In this document: piece after piece, positions 46,107-55,446 of the stretch | Layout of the letters: every line of letters starts with the position of its first letter | How positions within the stretch are numbered: the first letter of the stretch is position 1 | DNA from: Phycobacter azelaicus | GTDB lineage: Bacteria > Pseudomonadota > Alphaproteobacteria > Rhodobacterales > Rhodobacteraceae | NCBI RefSeq assembly: GCF_014884385.1 | Contig: NZ_WKFH01000003.1 | Location: 2,450,001 to 2,514,000 of the forward strand | DNA: 64,000 nucleotides | Direction of reading: 5' to 3' | Position numbers and translations under genes: made by a program | Notes under the pieces: model-generated | The model's database searches: none | What the model saw: the letters and a program-made list of their open reading frames with translations, nothing else | What the model was told of the DNA's origin: nothing

Positions 46107-46161
46107 TTGTCGTCTCGCTTATCCTCCTTGGCAAAAGCAAACTGTTGCGGAGGATCGTATC

Positions 46162-48456
46162 ATGAAAGTTGCCTGCTTAGGGGGAGGTCCTGCGGGGCTC
46201 TATTTTGCGATCTCCATGAAGCTGCGCCAGCCAGACGCCGAGGTCACTGTATTCGAACGCAACAAGGCAGATTATACATTTGGCTGGGGAGTCGTGCTCT
46301 CGGATGATGCTCTTGAAAACCTGACGGAAAATGATGCCGAAAGCGCTGCTGAAATCCGTCGGAACTTTGCCTATTGGGACGACATCGCGGTTGTGCATAA
46401 AGGAGAGCGCACCGTTTCTGGTGGGCATGGGTTTGCCGGGATCGGTCGAAAGAAGATGCTGCTGATCCTGCAAGAGCGCGCCCGCGCTCTTGGCGTTGAC
46501 CTTCGGTTTGAAACCGAAGTTGGGCCAGCGGCCGACTATCAGCAGGATTATGACCTCGTGGTCGCCTGCGACGGCCTGAACTCACGAGTTCGCAATGAGT
46601 TCGCTGAACACTTCAAGCCCAACATCGATGTGCGGCCCTGCAAATTCATCTGGCTCGGAACACACCAGAAGTTCGATGACGCTTTCACCTTTGTCTTTGA
46701 AAAGACCAAGCACGGTTGGGTCTGGATCCATGCCTATCAGTTCGATGCGGATACAGCCACCGTGATCGTCGAGTGCTCGGCCGAAACCTGGGAGAACTGG
46801 GGGTTTGAGAGTATGTCCAAGGAAGAGATCATTCGCACCTGCGAAGAGATCTTTGCCGATCACTTGGGTGGCCATGAGTTGATGTCCAACGCGGACCACC
46901 TGCGCGGCTCCGCTGTCTGGATCAATTTCCCGCGGGTTCTGTGCGAGAAATGGTATCATGAAAATGTCGTTCTTTTGGGCGACGCTTCGGCGACGGCGCA
47001 TTTTTCCATTGGCTCTGGTTCGCGGCTTGCCTTTGACAGTGCCATTGCCTTGGCCGAACTGTTGACCACCGAGCCTTCGATGGAGCGCGCCTTCGAGCGC
47101 TATCAGGAAGAGAGGCGTCTCGATGTGCTGCGCCTTCAATCTGCGGCGCGTAACTCACTTGAATGGTTTGAAGAAGTTGAGCGCTACCTTGATATGGATC
47201 CGGTCCAGTTCAACTACTCGCTGCTGACCCGCTCGCAACGGATTTCCCATGAAAACCTACGTCTGCGGGACCCCGAGTGGCTGAAGTCGGCGGAACGGTG
47301 GTTCCAGCAGCGTGCTGGGGTGCCCAGTGATGCCCCGGTGCGGGCGCCGATGTTTGCCCCGTATCAGCTGCGGGATATGAGCCTCAGCAACCGGATCGTT
47401 GTTTCACCCATGGCGCAGTACAAGGCTGTCGATGGCTGCCCCACCGATTGGCACCTGATCCACTATGGCGAACGTGCCAAGGGCGGCGCGGGCCTGGTCT
47501 ATACGGAAATGACCTGCGTCAGCGCCGAAGGGCGGATCACGCCCGGCTGTCCCGGCCTTTACGCGCCCGAGCACGAGGCCGCCTGGAAGCGACTGACAGA
47601 CTTTGTGCATGGTGAAACCGAGGCCAAGATCTGCTGTCAGATCGGCCATTCGGGCCGCAAAGGCTCGACCCAGCTCGGATGGGAGGAAATGGACGCCCCG
47701 CTGCCCGACGGAAACTGGGATCTGGTCTCGGCTTCGGCCCTGCCATGGTCGCCAAACAACGCCACGCCCCGTGAAATCTCGCGTGCCGAGATGGATACGG
47801 TCAAGGCAGAGTTCGTCGCCGCCGCAGAAATGGCCGATCGTGCCGGTTTTGACATGATCGAGCTACACGCTGCGCACGGCTATCTGATTTCGTCTTTCAT
47901 TTCGCCGAAATCGAACGCGCGCCAGGATGACTATGGTGGGTCGCTCGAGAACCGGATGCGCTATCCGCTTGAAGTCTTTGCGGAGATGCGCACGGTCTGG
48001 CCAGCGCATAAACCCATGTCTGTGCGCATCTCCGCCAATGACTGGGTGGGGGATGAAGGCGTCACCCCGGAAGAGGCGGTTGAGATTGCCAAGGCGTTTT
48101 CAAAGGCGGGAGCAGATATCGTCGACGTGTCCGCCGGGCAGACCTCAATCGACGCAAAACCGGTCTATGGTCGGATGTTCCAAACGCCGTTCTCGGATCG
48201 GATTCGGAATGAGGCGGGCATTGCCACCATGGCGGTCGGCAATATCTACGAGGCGGATCACGCCAATTCCATCTTGATGGCGGGACGTGCAGATCTGATC
48301 TGTGTTGGGCGCCCGCATCTGGCCGATCCCTATTGGACTCTGCATGAGGCGACCAAGATCGGAGATCGTCTGGGCCACTGGCCGTTGCCCTATGAGGCTG
48401 GTCGAGATCAGGCCTGGCGCCTTGCGGATCGTGACGCCGAGGTGATCCGCGCATGA
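46162..48456 (+). CDS. abmA: 2-Aminobenzoyl-CoA monooxygenase/reductase (fused)
   Basis: 764 residues with two enzymes in one chain. Residues 1 to about 385 are a group A flavin monooxygenase like salicylyl-CoA 5-hydroxylase ([40 protein letters not shown]). Residues from about 395 on are an Old-Yellow-Enzyme-type reductase ([60 protein letters not shown]). This fusion is characteristic of 2-aminobenzoyl-CoA monooxygenase/reductase, which hydroxylates and reduces the ring in aerobic anthranilate breakdown. The next gene overlaps by 4 bases. The symbol follows Azoarcus naming as I remember it; the function call is firmer than the name. Confidence 0.88.
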   Translation: MKVACLGGGPAGLYFAISMKLRQPDAEVTVFERNKADYTFGWGVVLSDDALENLTENDAESAAEIRRNFAYWDDIAVVHKGERTVSGGHGFAGIGRKKMLLILQERARALGVDLRFETEVGPAADYQQDYDLVVACDGLNSRVRNEFAEHFKPNIDVRPCKFIWLGTHQKFDDAFTFVFEKTKHGWVWIHAYQFDADTATVIVECSAETWENWGFESMSKEEIIRTCEEIFADHLGGHELMSNADHLRGSAVWINFPRVLCEKWYHENVVLLGDASATAHFSIGSGSRLAFDSAIALAELLTTEPSMERAFERYQEERRLDVLRLQSAARNSLEWFEEVERYLDMDPVQFNYSLLTRSQRISHENLRLRDPEWLKSAERWFQQRAGVPSDAPVRAPMFAPYQLRDMSLSNRIVVSPMAQYKAVDGCPTDWHLIHYGERAKGGAGLVYTEMTCVSAEGRITPGCPGLYAPEHEAAWKRLTDFVHGETEAKICCQIGHSGRKGSTQLGWEEMDAPLPDGNWDLVSASALPWSPNNATPREISRAEMDTVKAEFVAAAEMADRAGFDMIELHAAHGYLISSFISPKSNARQDDYGGSLENRMRYPLEVFAEMRTVWPAHKPMSVRISANDWVGDEGVTPEEAVEIAKAFSKAGADIVDVSAGQTSIDAKPVYGRMFQTPFSDRIRNEAGIATMAVGNIYEADHANSILMAGRADLICVGRPHLADPYWTLHEATKIGDRLGHWPLPYEAGRDQAWRLADRDAEVIRA

Positions 48457-49208
48457 GTGTCGCGGGAAAACACGTTGTGATCAGTGGCGGTGGCTCTGGC
48501 GTTGGCGCCGAATTGGCAGCGCGTTTTGCTTCCGAAGGCGCCCGCGTCACCATCCTGGGGCGTCGCATGGAGCCATTGGAGCAGGTGGCGGCGCAAACCT
48601 CGGCCTTGCCGCTGGCCTGCGATGTGACGGACCGGGCGGCGGTCGGGGCGGCAATCGAAGAAGCGGCGACCAAGAATGGGCCTGTCGCCATTGCGCTTGC
48701 CAATGCGGGGGCAGCACCTTCGAAACCCTTTGACCGCATGACAGCGGAAGACTTCGACGATGCGCTCTCGGTCAATCTGGCCGGGGTATTCAACCTCTGG
48801 CAGGCGGCCTTGCCGGGGATGAAGCAGGCCGGTTGGGGGCGAATGATTGCGATTGCCTCCACAGCGGGTCTCAAGGGTTATCCCTATGTATCGGGTTACT
48901 GCGCCGCCAAACATGGTGTTCTGGGCCTCACCCGCGCGCTGGCTGTGGAGCTGGCACGCACCGGTATCACGGTGAACGCGATCTGTCCGGGTTTCATTGA
49001 AACGCCGCTTTTGCAAAGATCGGTGGACAATATCGTGGCCAAGACTGGTATGACGGCAGAGCAGGCGGCCAAGTCCCTGCGCGCGGGCAACCCGCAAGGA
49101 AGGTTCATTCAGCCCGGTGAAGTGGCCGATGCCGCGCTTTGGCTGGCAAGCGAGGGGGCTGGGTCCGTCAATGGCTCTGCCCTGCCAATTTCCGGAGGAG
49201 AGATCTGA
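48453..49208 (+). CDS. Short-chain dehydrogenase, likely 3-hydroxyacyl-CoA dehydrogenase of the pathway
   Basis: 251 residues. NAD-binding [24 protein letters not shown]-equivalent [13 protein letters not shown], catalytic [15 protein letters not shown] (Tyr-XXX-Lys) and the GFIETPLL loop mark a classical SDR. Position within the anthranilate-CoA cluster, with an ATGA overlap to the upstream gene, suggests oxidation of a 3-hydroxyacyl-CoA intermediate. Exact substrate unproven. Confidence 0.85.
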   Translation: MSVAGKHVVISGGGSGVGAELAARFASEGARVTILGRRMEPLEQVAAQTSALPLACDVTDRAAVGAAIEEAATKNGPVAIALANAGAAPSKPFDRMTAEDFDDALSVNLAGVFNLWQAALPGMKQAGWGRMIAIASTAGLKGYPYVSGYCAAKHGVLGLTRALAVELARTGITVNAICPGFIETPLLQRSVDNIVAKTGMTAEQAAKSLRAGNPQGRFIQPGEVADAALWLASEGAGSVNGSALPISGGEI

Positions 49209-49211
49209 CAG

Positions 49212-49664
49212 GTGCCTGAGACTTCAAAAGACAGATTGCGGCTATGGCTCAGGGTGCTGAAGGCAACCCGTGCCGTGGAAAGTGAGATCCGCGAGAACCT
49301 GCGCCGCGATTTTGCGACCACTTTGCCGCGCTTTGATGTGATGGCGGCACTGGTGCAGCATGAGGAGGGCCTCAAGATGAGCCAGCTGTCGGGCGTGCTG
49401 AAAGTGTCAAACGGAAATGTTACCGGCATCGTCGAGCGGCTGGTTGAGGATGGGCACGTGCAGCGCGCGCCGGTGCCCGGGGATCGCCGCGCAAGCCTCG
49501 TACGAATGACCGAGCAGGGGCGAAAAGAATTCGCCCGTCAGGCGGCCGCGCATGAGGGCTGGATCGATCAGATGTTTGCGGATGTGCCGCCCGATGCCGC
49601 CCAAGGAATGTCCGAGGCGCTGGATGCTGTCGCCCGCCGACTGGAAAACAAGGAAAAGAGCTGA
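49212..49664 (+). CDS. MarR family regulator of the cluster
   Basis: 150 residues from a GTG start. Winged helix: [40 protein letters not shown], wing [20 protein letters not shown]. It sits inside the catabolic operon, 3 bases after the SDR and sharing a base with the next gene. By analogy with BadR/BoxR-type regulators it may be a repressor released by an aryl-CoA ligand; a matching palindrome is upstream of the first gene. Confidence 0.85.
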   Translation: MPETSKDRLRLWLRVLKATRAVESEIRENLRRDFATTLPRFDVMAALVQHEEGLKMSQLSGVLKVSNGNVTGIVERLVEDGHVQRAPVPGDRRASLVRMTEQGRKEFARQAAAHEGWIDQMFADVPPDAAQGMSEALDAVARRLENKEKS

Positions 49665-50467
49665 TGATTTCGACCGATACCAAACATTTCCTGTGCAGCG
49701 TCGCGGATGGGATTGCGACCGTCTCGCTGGACCGGCCTGAGCGCAAGAACCCGCTGACCTTTGACAGCTACGCCGAGCTGCGCGACTGGTTCCGGGCGCT
49801 TCACTATGATGATGACATCAAGGCGGTGATCTTTGCATCCAACGGTGGCAACTTCAGTTCGGGCGGCGATGTGCATGATATCATTGGCCCATTGACCAAG
49901 ATGAACATGAAGGAACTGCTCGCCTTCACCCGCATGACCGGCGATCTGGTCAAGGCGATCGTGAACTGTGGCAAGCCGGTGATTGCTGCCATCGACGGGA
50001 TCTGCGTTGGCGCGGGTGCGATCATTGCCATGGCCTCGGACCTTCGGATCGCAACGCCAGAGGCGAAGACAGCCTTTCTGTTCACCCGTGTCGGTCTTGC
50101 TGGCTGTGATATGGGCGCCTGCGCCATCCTGCCCCGCATCATCGGGCAGGGCCGTGCGGCTGAGCTGCTCTACACGGGACGCTCCATGAGCGCCGAAGAA
50201 GGGGCCGCTTGGGGCTTTCACAACAAACTGGTTCCTGCCGATGATCTGGAGGCGGAAGCGCGGTCCTGGGCCACGCGCATCGCGGCTGGTCCGAACTTTG
50301 GCCATATGATGACCAAAACCATGCTGGCGCAGGAATGGTCGATGTCGATCGAGCAAGCGATCGAGGCCGAGGCTCAGGCCCAGGCGATCTGCATGCAGAC
50401 CGCCGACTTTGAGCGCGCCTACCATGCCTTTGTAAACAAGGAAAAACCGGTCTTCGAAGGAGACTGA
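49664..50467 (+). CDS. Enoyl-CoA hydratase/isomerase family protein
   Basis: 267 residues, starting in the MarR stop codon (TGATG). Crotonase features: [20 protein letters not shown] (oxyanion loop), [20 protein letters not shown] (second glycine of the oxyanion hole) and [20 protein letters not shown] with an acidic residue replaced locally by Asp. It should hydrate or hydrolyse a ring-derived CoA ester in the pathway. A terminator follows 9 bases after its stop. Confidence 0.87.
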   Translation: MISTDTKHFLCSVADGIATVSLDRPERKNPLTFDSYAELRDWFRALHYDDDIKAVIFASNGGNFSSGGDVHDIIGPLTKMNMKELLAFTRMTGDLVKAIVNCGKPVIAAIDGICVGAGAIIAMASDLRIATPEAKTAFLFTRVGLAGCDMGACAILPRIIGQGRAAELLYTGRSMSAEEGAAWGFHNKLVPADDLEAEARSWATRIAAGPNFGHMMTKTMLAQEWSMSIEQAIEAEAQAQAICMQTADFERAYHAFVNKEKPVFEGD

Positions 50468-50475
50468 GACAGGGG

Positions 50476-50505
50476 CGCCCGCCAAGGTTTCCTGGCGGGC
50501 GTTTT
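50476..50505 (+). terminator. Internal intrinsic terminator in the anthranilate cluster
   Basis: CGCCCGCCA (50476-50484) pairs perfectly with TGGCGGGCG (50493-50501) over an 8-base loop, followed by TTTTC. It separates the enoyl-CoA hydratase gene from the acyl-CoA dehydrogenase gene and probably lowers expression of the distal two genes, or marks a second promoter. Confidence 0.85.
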
Positions 50506-50549
50506 CATGACGAAAGAGCTGCAAAAGGCAGCCAACAGGGAGTGCAATC

Positions 50550-51710
50550 ATGGCCGACCGGACATTTCTGAACTGGCCCTTCTTCGAGGACCGCCACCGG
50601 CAACTGGCGGTGGATCTGGATGCCTGGGCGAGCGAGAGCCTTGGCGCGATCGATCATTCCGATACGGATGCGGCCTGCCGGGCGCTGGTTGCGGCGCTGG
50701 GGCAGGGCGGCTGGGCCCAGTATTCCGGAGCGGCAGAAGGCGAAATGCTCGATGTTCGTAGCCTCTGCCTGATCCGTGAGACCTTGGCGCGCCACGATGG
50801 GCTGGCCGACTTTGCCTTTGCCATGCAAGGCCTTGGAACTGGAGCGATTTCCTTGTTTGGAAGTCCTGCACAGCAGGCAGAATGGCTGCCGCAGACGCGA
50901 TCGGGGCAGGCCATCTCCGCATTTGCCCTGACAGAGCCGCAGTCAGGTTCGGATGTGGCAAATTCTACCATGTCCGCGACCCTTGATGGCGATGATTATG
51001 TTCTGAATGGAGAAAAGACCTGGATCTCTAACGGTGGGATTGCGGACGTTTACACGCTTTTTGCCCGCACCGGAGAGGGGCCGGGCGCCAAGGGGCTGTC
51101 GGCCTTTATTGTTCCCGCAGGTCTGCCGGGGTTTGAGGTGGTGGAGCGCCAGCAGGTGATCGCACCGCACCCGCTTGCCACGCTGCGCTTCACCGATTGC
51201 CGCATCCCGAAAAGCGCGATAATCGGCGCGCCGGGGCAGGGGTTCCGTATTGCCATGTCGGTGCTGGATGTCTTTCGCTCGACCGTGGCTGCTGCTGCGC
51301 TTGGCTTTGCTCGCCGCGCGCTGGACGAGGCTTTGGCGCGCGTGACCAGCCGACATGTGCAGGGCGCACCATTGTTCGATTTGCAGATGGTGCAGGGGCA
51401 TATCGCCGACATGGCTCTGGATATCGATGCAGCCGCGCTGCTTGTCTACCGCGCCGCCTGGGCCAAAGACTCTGGCGCGGCTCGCGTGACCCGCGAAGCG
51501 GCGATGGCCAAGCTGTTCTCCACCGACCAGGCCCAGCAGGTGATCGACAAGGCGGTGCAGCTTCATGGCGGCGACGGTGTGCGTCACGGCCAGAAGGTGG
51601 AGGAACTCTACCGCGATATCCGGGCGCTTCGCATCTATGAGGGTGCGTCAGACGTGCAGCGGGTTGTCATTGCGCGCCAGACCCTTGGCGCCTTTCAGGG
51701 GGGGAACTGA
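50550..51710 (+). CDS. Acyl-CoA dehydrogenase family protein
   Basis: 386 residues. Typical ACAD features: [20 protein letters not shown] (FAD contact), [40 protein letters not shown] and the C-terminal [17 protein letters not shown]. It oxidises an acyl-CoA intermediate and passes electrons to ETF. It is directly followed, 2 bases later, by the ligase gene. Confidence 0.9.
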   Translation: MADRTFLNWPFFEDRHRQLAVDLDAWASESLGAIDHSDTDAACRALVAALGQGGWAQYSGAAEGEMLDVRSLCLIRETLARHDGLADFAFAMQGLGTGAISLFGSPAQQAEWLPQTRSGQAISAFALTEPQSGSDVANSTMSATLDGDDYVLNGEKTWISNGGIADVYTLFARTGEGPGAKGLSAFIVPAGLPGFEVVERQQVIAPHPLATLRFTDCRIPKSAIIGAPGQGFRIAMSVLDVFRSTVAAAALGFARRALDEALARVTSRHVQGAPLFDLQMVQGHIADMALDIDAAALLVYRAAWAKDSGAARVTREAAMAKLFSTDQAQQVIDKAVQLHGGDGVRHGQKVEELYRDIRALRIYEGASDVQRVVIARQTLGAFQGGN

Positions 51711-51712
51711 TC

Positions 51713-53326
51713 ATGCTGGGACCGACAGCGCATATCGATACCTTCACACGGGACAACCTGCCGCCGATCGAGCAATGGCCCGAATTCCTGCTGGATGGGT
51801 TTGACTACCCGGAGCACTTGAATGCAGCGGTAGAACTGACCGACGCCATGGTCGACAAAGGCTTTGGTGATCACACGGCGCTGATTGGCAATGGGCGCCG
51901 CCGCACCTACAAGGAACTGTCGGACTGGACAAACCGCCTTGCAAATGTGCTGACCGAGGATTTGGGCGTCAAACCGGGCAACCGGGTGCTGATCCGCTCG
52001 GCCAATAACCCGGCCATGGTGGCCTGCTGGCTGGCTGCGACCAAGGCAGGCGCGGTCGTGGTCAACACCATGCCGATGCTGCGCGCGGGGGAACTCTCTG
52101 CGATCATCGACAAGGCTGAGATCACCCATGCCCTCTGCGATACCAGGCTGATGGATGAGCTGGTCTCATGCGCCAAGACATCTGAATTCCTGACATCGGT
52201 GGTGGGCTTTGATGGCACCTCGAACCACGACGCCGAACTGGATAGGCTGGCCCTTGAAAAACCGGTGACCTATGAGGCAGTGCAGACCGGACGCGACGAT
52301 GTGGCGCTGTTGGGCTTCACCTCGGGCACCACGGGATCGCCCAAGGCGACGATGCATTTTCACCGGGACCTTCTGATCATCGCCGATGGCTACGCCCGCG
52401 AGGTGCTGGACGTGCAGCCTGAGGACACGTTTGTTGGCTCGCCCCCCCTGGCCTTTACCTTTGGCCTCGGGGGGCTTGCGATCTTCCCGTTGCGCTTTGG
52501 CGCCACGGCAACCCTGCTGGAGAATGCATCGCCCCCGAACCTCATCGAGATCATCGAGAAGTATAAGGCGACTGTTTGTTTTACCGCACCAACGGCGTAC
52601 CGCGTTATGCTGCGCGCCATGGAAGAGGGGGCGGATCTTTCCTCCCTGCGGGCTGCCGTATCAGCAGGGGAGACCCTGCCTGCCCCGGTTTACGACGAAT
52701 GGATGGAAAAGACCGGCAAGCCGATGCTTGATGGGATCGGTGCCACGGAGATGTTGCATATCTTTATCTCCAACCGCTTTGACGACCACAAACCGGCCTG
52801 CACCGGCAAGCCTGTCACGGGCTATCAGGTGCGCGTGCTCGACGCTGATGGCGATGAGGCGCCGCGTGGGGACATCGGCCGCCTTGCAGTCAAGGGGCCA
52901 ACGGGCTGCCGCTACATGGCGGACGACCGGCAGGCGACATACGTGCAGGACGGCTGGAATGTAACGGTCGACAGTTTTGTCATGGACGAAGAAGGCTACC
53001 TACATTTCGCCGCCCGCAACGACGATATGATCATCTCATCGGGCTACAATATTGCGGGCCCCGAGGTGGAGGCTGCACTGCTGGCGCATGAGGCGGTGGC
53101 CGAATGCGCCGTCATCGGCGCTGCGGATGAGGCCCGCGGTCAGATCGTCGAGGCGCATGTGGTTCTGTCGTCCGGCCATGTACCGTCAGATGCGCTGGTC
53201 AAGCTATTGCAGGATCATGTGAAATCCGCCATCGCACCATATAAGTATCCGCGCTCCGTGGTCTTCACCAAGGCGTTGCCGAAGACGGAAACCGGCAAGA
53301 TCCAGCGATTCCGCCTGAAGGCGTAG
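51713..53326 (+). CDS. abmG: 2-Aminobenzoate-CoA ligase (benzoate-CoA ligase family)
   Basis: 537 residues. AMP-binding motif LLGFTSGTTGSPKATMHFHR, then AFTFGLGGLAIFPLRFGATA, DGIGATEMLHIFISNRFDDH and the C-terminal lysine region KALPKTETGKIQRFRLKA. It belongs to the benzoate-CoA ligase group; the clustered monooxygenase/reductase points to 2-aminobenzoate as substrate. It activates the acid to its CoA ester, the first step of the pathway. Confidence 0.88.
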   Translation: MLGPTAHIDTFTRDNLPPIEQWPEFLLDGFDYPEHLNAAVELTDAMVDKGFGDHTALIGNGRRRTYKELSDWTNRLANVLTEDLGVKPGNRVLIRSANNPAMVACWLAATKAGAVVVNTMPMLRAGELSAIIDKAEITHALCDTRLMDELVSCAKTSEFLTSVVGFDGTSNHDAELDRLALEKPVTYEAVQTGRDDVALLGFTSGTTGSPKATMHFHRDLLIIADGYAREVLDVQPEDTFVGSPPLAFTFGLGGLAIFPLRFGATATLLENASPPNLIEIIEKYKATVCFTAPTAYRVMLRAMEEGADLSSLRAAVSAGETLPAPVYDEWMEKTGKPMLDGIGATEMLHIFISNRFDDHKPACTGKPVTGYQVRVLDADGDEAPRGDIGRLAVKGPTGCRYMADDRQATYVQDGWNVTVDSFVMDEEGYLHFAARNDDMIISSGYNIAGPEVEAALLAHEAVAECAVIGAADEARGQIVEAHVVLSSGHVPSDALVKLLQDHVKSAIAPYKYPRSVVFTKALPKTETGKIQRFRLKA

Positions 53327-53454
53327 ATTATCGGCGGTGCCTGTTCTCATGGGGCAGGCACCGAAGCAAACCCGAGCATGTTTGGACTTGTACTTGGTCA
53401 TGAATCACGGTACGTCCTGCGCCACACCACAAAGTCCTTGGTTGCAAGGTAGAA

Positions 53455-53528
53455 GGCGAGTTGGCGGAGTGGTGACGCAGCGGATTGCAAATCCGTGTAC
53501 ACCGGTTCGATTCCGGTACTCGCCTCCA
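53455..53528 (+). tRNA. tRNA-Cys (GCA anticodon)
   Basis: Acceptor arms GGCGAGT (53455-53461) and ACTCGCC (53518-53524), anticodon stem-loop CGGATTGCAAATCCG with anticodon GCA, T arm ACCGGTTCGATTCCGGT, discriminator T and an encoded CCA (53526-53528). It is the likely integration site of the adjoining element, whose integrase gene ends 62 bases downstream. Confidence 0.96.
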
Positions 53529-53590
53529 TTTAAAAACAATCACTTACATCACTCCTTGCCGTGCTTGAGGCCCTGCGTTTACAGGGGCGT

Positions 53591-54667
53591 TTACATTTTT
53601 GTGTCTTGAGACAGTGATTTCGCTCGATTGAGCTTGCGCAGAACCGCATCGCTTTCGTCCGGGCTAACCTGCGCATAATGCTCGATAACCTGCGCCGCGT
53701 AGCGAACCGACCACCCCATCAGCACCGCAATCTGGCGCAGAGACAGATCGGCATTTAGCAATCTTGTCGCCGCCGTCCCGCGCGTATCAGACAGAGTCTT
53801 CTCCCTGCCATCGATCCAAGGGGGGATCTGAGCTTCGCGCCGCCACTTGGTGATCTGGTTCGATGCCCAACGGGCCGTCAAAGGCCTGCCAAGCTCTGAT
53901 ACCAGCAGCACATCTTGGCCCTCCGGCGTCTCTGCGATCAGTTTCTCAAGTGCCGATGTGGCCGGGATATATGCGATCTGGCCGCGCTTACTGGTCCTGA
54001 AGCGAAGGCGCTTGCCGTGCGGCGTGTCTTCGAATTGGTCCATTTTAACCTGAACCAGATCGGCCGCTCGCAAGCCGGTTTCGCATCCTGCGGTCAGGAT
54101 CCTCTGCACCCATTTCGGCGCGTGCTTATTGAACTGCGCTATGTCGCCACTCGTCCAAATGATCTCAGTCCGGTTCGATTGGTAGAGCTTCTTGAGCTTG
54201 TGACAGTGATGCTCTTTCAGCTTTCCCTCTTCCACCGCCCAATTCAGAACGCGTGTCGCATGGGTGCCCGCCATGTCGTGCTGCTTGGGCGAATGGAGCC
54301 ACTTCTTGCGCCAATTATTGACCTCGCCCCGCGAGGCGCGTTCTTCGAACATCGCGACAGGATCTGCACCGAATTCTTCGCGAAACAGCTCCAGCCATTT
54401 GCGGATATCAGCCTTTGAACGCTCAGCCTTGGGCAAGGACGCGCTGGACAGAAAATCGTCGACCAAGTGAGTCGTCAGATATTCAGCCGGGCTCACGGGC
54501 GTACCGCACTGTGAAAACGCATGGAAGAATTCGGGCTCTTTGGGGTTCGGGTCCGTCCCCTCCCAAAATTTGGGGCCGCCCCGCCAGGCATAGAAATGGT
54601 AGCGAACACCAGACACAACTTTGCGCCGGACACGGTGGACGCCCTTGGGAAGGTTACTTCTGGGCAC
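53591..54667 (-). CDS. Tyrosine-type site-specific integrase
   Basis: 358 residues from GTG 54667 with a GGAGAG site; the longer frame to 54871 overlaps the excisionase-like gene. N-terminal SAM-like arm (LPKGVHRVRRKVVSGVRYHF), catalytic ETGLRAAD (Arg200), SDTRGTAATRLL (Arg296) and nucleophile IEHYAQVS (Tyr331). The box II position that is normally His is Ser293 here. The gene is oriented toward the tRNA-Cys 3' end, as expected for a tRNA-targeting integrase. Confidence 0.9.
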   Translation of the reverse strand: MPRSNLPKGVHRVRRKVVSGVRYHFYAWRGGPKFWEGTDPNPKEPEFFHAFSQCGTPVSPAEYLTTHLVDDFLSSASLPKAERSKADIRKWLELFREEFGADPVAMFEERASRGEVNNWRKKWLHSPKQHDMAGTHATRVLNWAVEEGKLKEHHCHKLKKLYQSNRTEIIWTSGDIAQFNKHAPKWVQRILTAGCETGLRAADLVQVKMDQFEDTPHGKRLRFRTSKRGQIAYIPATSALEKLIAETPEGQDVLLVSELGRPLTARWASNQITKWRREAQIPPWIDGREKTLSDTRGTAATRLLNADLSLRQIAVLMGWSVRYAAQVIEHYAQVSPDESDAVLRKLNRAKSLSQDTKM

Positions 54668-54911
54668 GGCGCGCTCTCCGCTGTGCAACGAGGCTCGGTT
54701 GCGAAGTGGCCTCGCGTTCTGCCGCGCTGATGCCCTGAACAGCATCCAATCGCGCGCGAATGAGTTTCGGGTCATACCACCCGCGCCGCCCTGGCACCGG
54801 AGCGATACCCGTCCTACGGCAGAAGTCATAGAAGGACGCGCTCGGCTCACTGTAGCCGAAGAGAAGCGCAAGCTCTGGGGTCGGAATCAGCTGAATATGG
54901 CTTGGGCTCAT
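54654..54911 (-). CDS. Small excisionase-like DNA-binding protein
   Basis: 85 residues: IQLIPTPELALLFGYSEPSA and FYDFCRRTGIAPVPGRRGWY followed by DPKLIRARLDAVQG look like an AlpA/MerR-type winged helix used by recombination directionality factors. It overlaps the integrase start by 14 bases and its own start overlaps the upstream RHH gene by 4 bases, a compact phage-like arrangement. Confidence 0.6.
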   Translation of the reverse strand: MSPSHIQLIPTPELALLFGYSEPSASFYDFCRRTGIAPVPGRRGWYDPKLIRARLDAVQGISAAEREATSQPSLVAQRRARRAQK

Positions 54912-55069
54912 TTTTCAGCCCTCTCACCCACGGCTTCTTGCCGCGACATGGCTGCCCGCAAACAAGACACCACCTGAGCGCCCTGTGAGCGTAAGTTGCG
55001 CACAGCCTCCTCTTCGAGCCAGGCTTTCACGTCCGCTGGAAGGTTAAGTTTGAACTGGGTTGTCTTCAT
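54908..55069 (-). CDS. Small ribbon-helix-helix (Arc-like) protein
   Basis: 53 residues from ATG 55069, preceded by GAGGTG. It starts MKTTQFKLNLPADVKAWLEE and continues with NLRSQGAQVVSCLRAAM: a beta strand then two helices, the RHH fold. The stop overlaps the next start (ATGA). The strand TQFKLNLP resembles the divergent gene's VQFKLLLP, so the two may be related. Palindromic sites lie between them. Confidence 0.65.
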   Translation of the reverse strand: MKTTQFKLNLPADVKAWLEEEAVRNLRSQGAQVVSCLRAAMSRQEAVGERAEK

Positions 55070-55087
55070 ATTTACACCTCAACAAAA

Positions 55088-55127
55088 GGACATAAAATGT
55101 CCATATCATTGAGGACAAATATTGTCC
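55088..55127. promoter_or_regulatory. Twin palindromic operators for an RHH regulator
   Basis: GGACATAAAATGTCC (55088-55102) and GGACAAATATTGTCC (55113-55127) are each perfect inverted repeats (6-base arms, 3-base centre) with centres 25 bases apart. They fall in the divergent promoter region of two RHH genes, and the first overlaps the chosen start of the plus-strand gene. This is a typical arrangement for an autoregulated Arc-type repressor. Confidence 0.65.
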
Positions 55128-55444
55128 ATCATGCAATCATGAAAGAAGAAGCCTTGGTCCAATTCAAACTCTTGCTTCCTGCCGCGCTCAAGAAGCGTCT
55201 GGAAACGCATGCCACACTGAACCGGCGCAGCCTGTCTCAGGAAATCGTCGTCGCCCTAGAGGAGAAGTATCCGGCCGCAGAACCGGATGCGACATCCGAT
55301 CCAGCGGCCCGTATGCTGTTCTGGCTCGCCAAACGCATCCGTCGAAGAAACCCAAAGCCTGGGACGCCAAGGGACAAACAAGCCGCGCTATATGAACGCA
55401 TTGCGGGCGATATCGCGGAACGCATGAAAGACATCGGCGAATAA
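55097..55444 (+). CDS. Ribbon-helix-helix regulator
   Basis: 115 residues from ATG 55097 (AAGGA ribosome site). RHH segment VQFKLLLPAALKKRLETHAT and NRRSLSQEIVVALEEKYP, then a basic C-terminal region (FWLAKRIRRRNPKPGTPRDK). An alternative start at 55139 matches the family N-terminus better and would leave both operators upstream of the gene, but it has no ribosome site. It probably represses its own divergent promoter. Confidence 0.65.
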   Translation: MSISLRTNIVHHAIMKEEALVQFKLLLPAALKKRLETHATLNRRSLSQEIVVALEEKYPAAEPDATSDPAARMLFWLAKRIRRRNPKPGTPRDKQAALYERIAGDIAERMKDIGE

Positions 55445-55446
55445 CC

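Larger units (their letters stand above)
45455..46161. other. 700-base noncoding, AT-rich gap with DnaA-box-like sites
   Basis: No convincing long gene lies here. Visible elements: an inverted repeat GTGCCAA/TTGGCAC near 45525; arms GACCTGT and ACAGGTC (about 45546-45609); an AT-rich patch (about 45682-45712); a perfect DnaA box TTATCCACA (45774-45782); a near match TTACCCACA (45913-45921); weaker TTATCC sites (46015, 46117). The composition differs sharply from neighbours. It could hold promoters, a structured RNA or DnaA-controlled sequence; I see no proof of an origin. Confidence 0.45.

Noticed and set aside
45455..46161. Chromosome origin (oriC)
   Set aside because: Only one exact and one near DnaA box are present, no replication-associated neighbours (dnaA, hemE, parAB) are visible, and GC skew cannot be judged from this window; kept only as a DnaA-box observation.
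49568..50551. 327-codon minus-strand frame
   Set aside because: Antisense to the MarR and enoyl-CoA hydratase genes; no motif.
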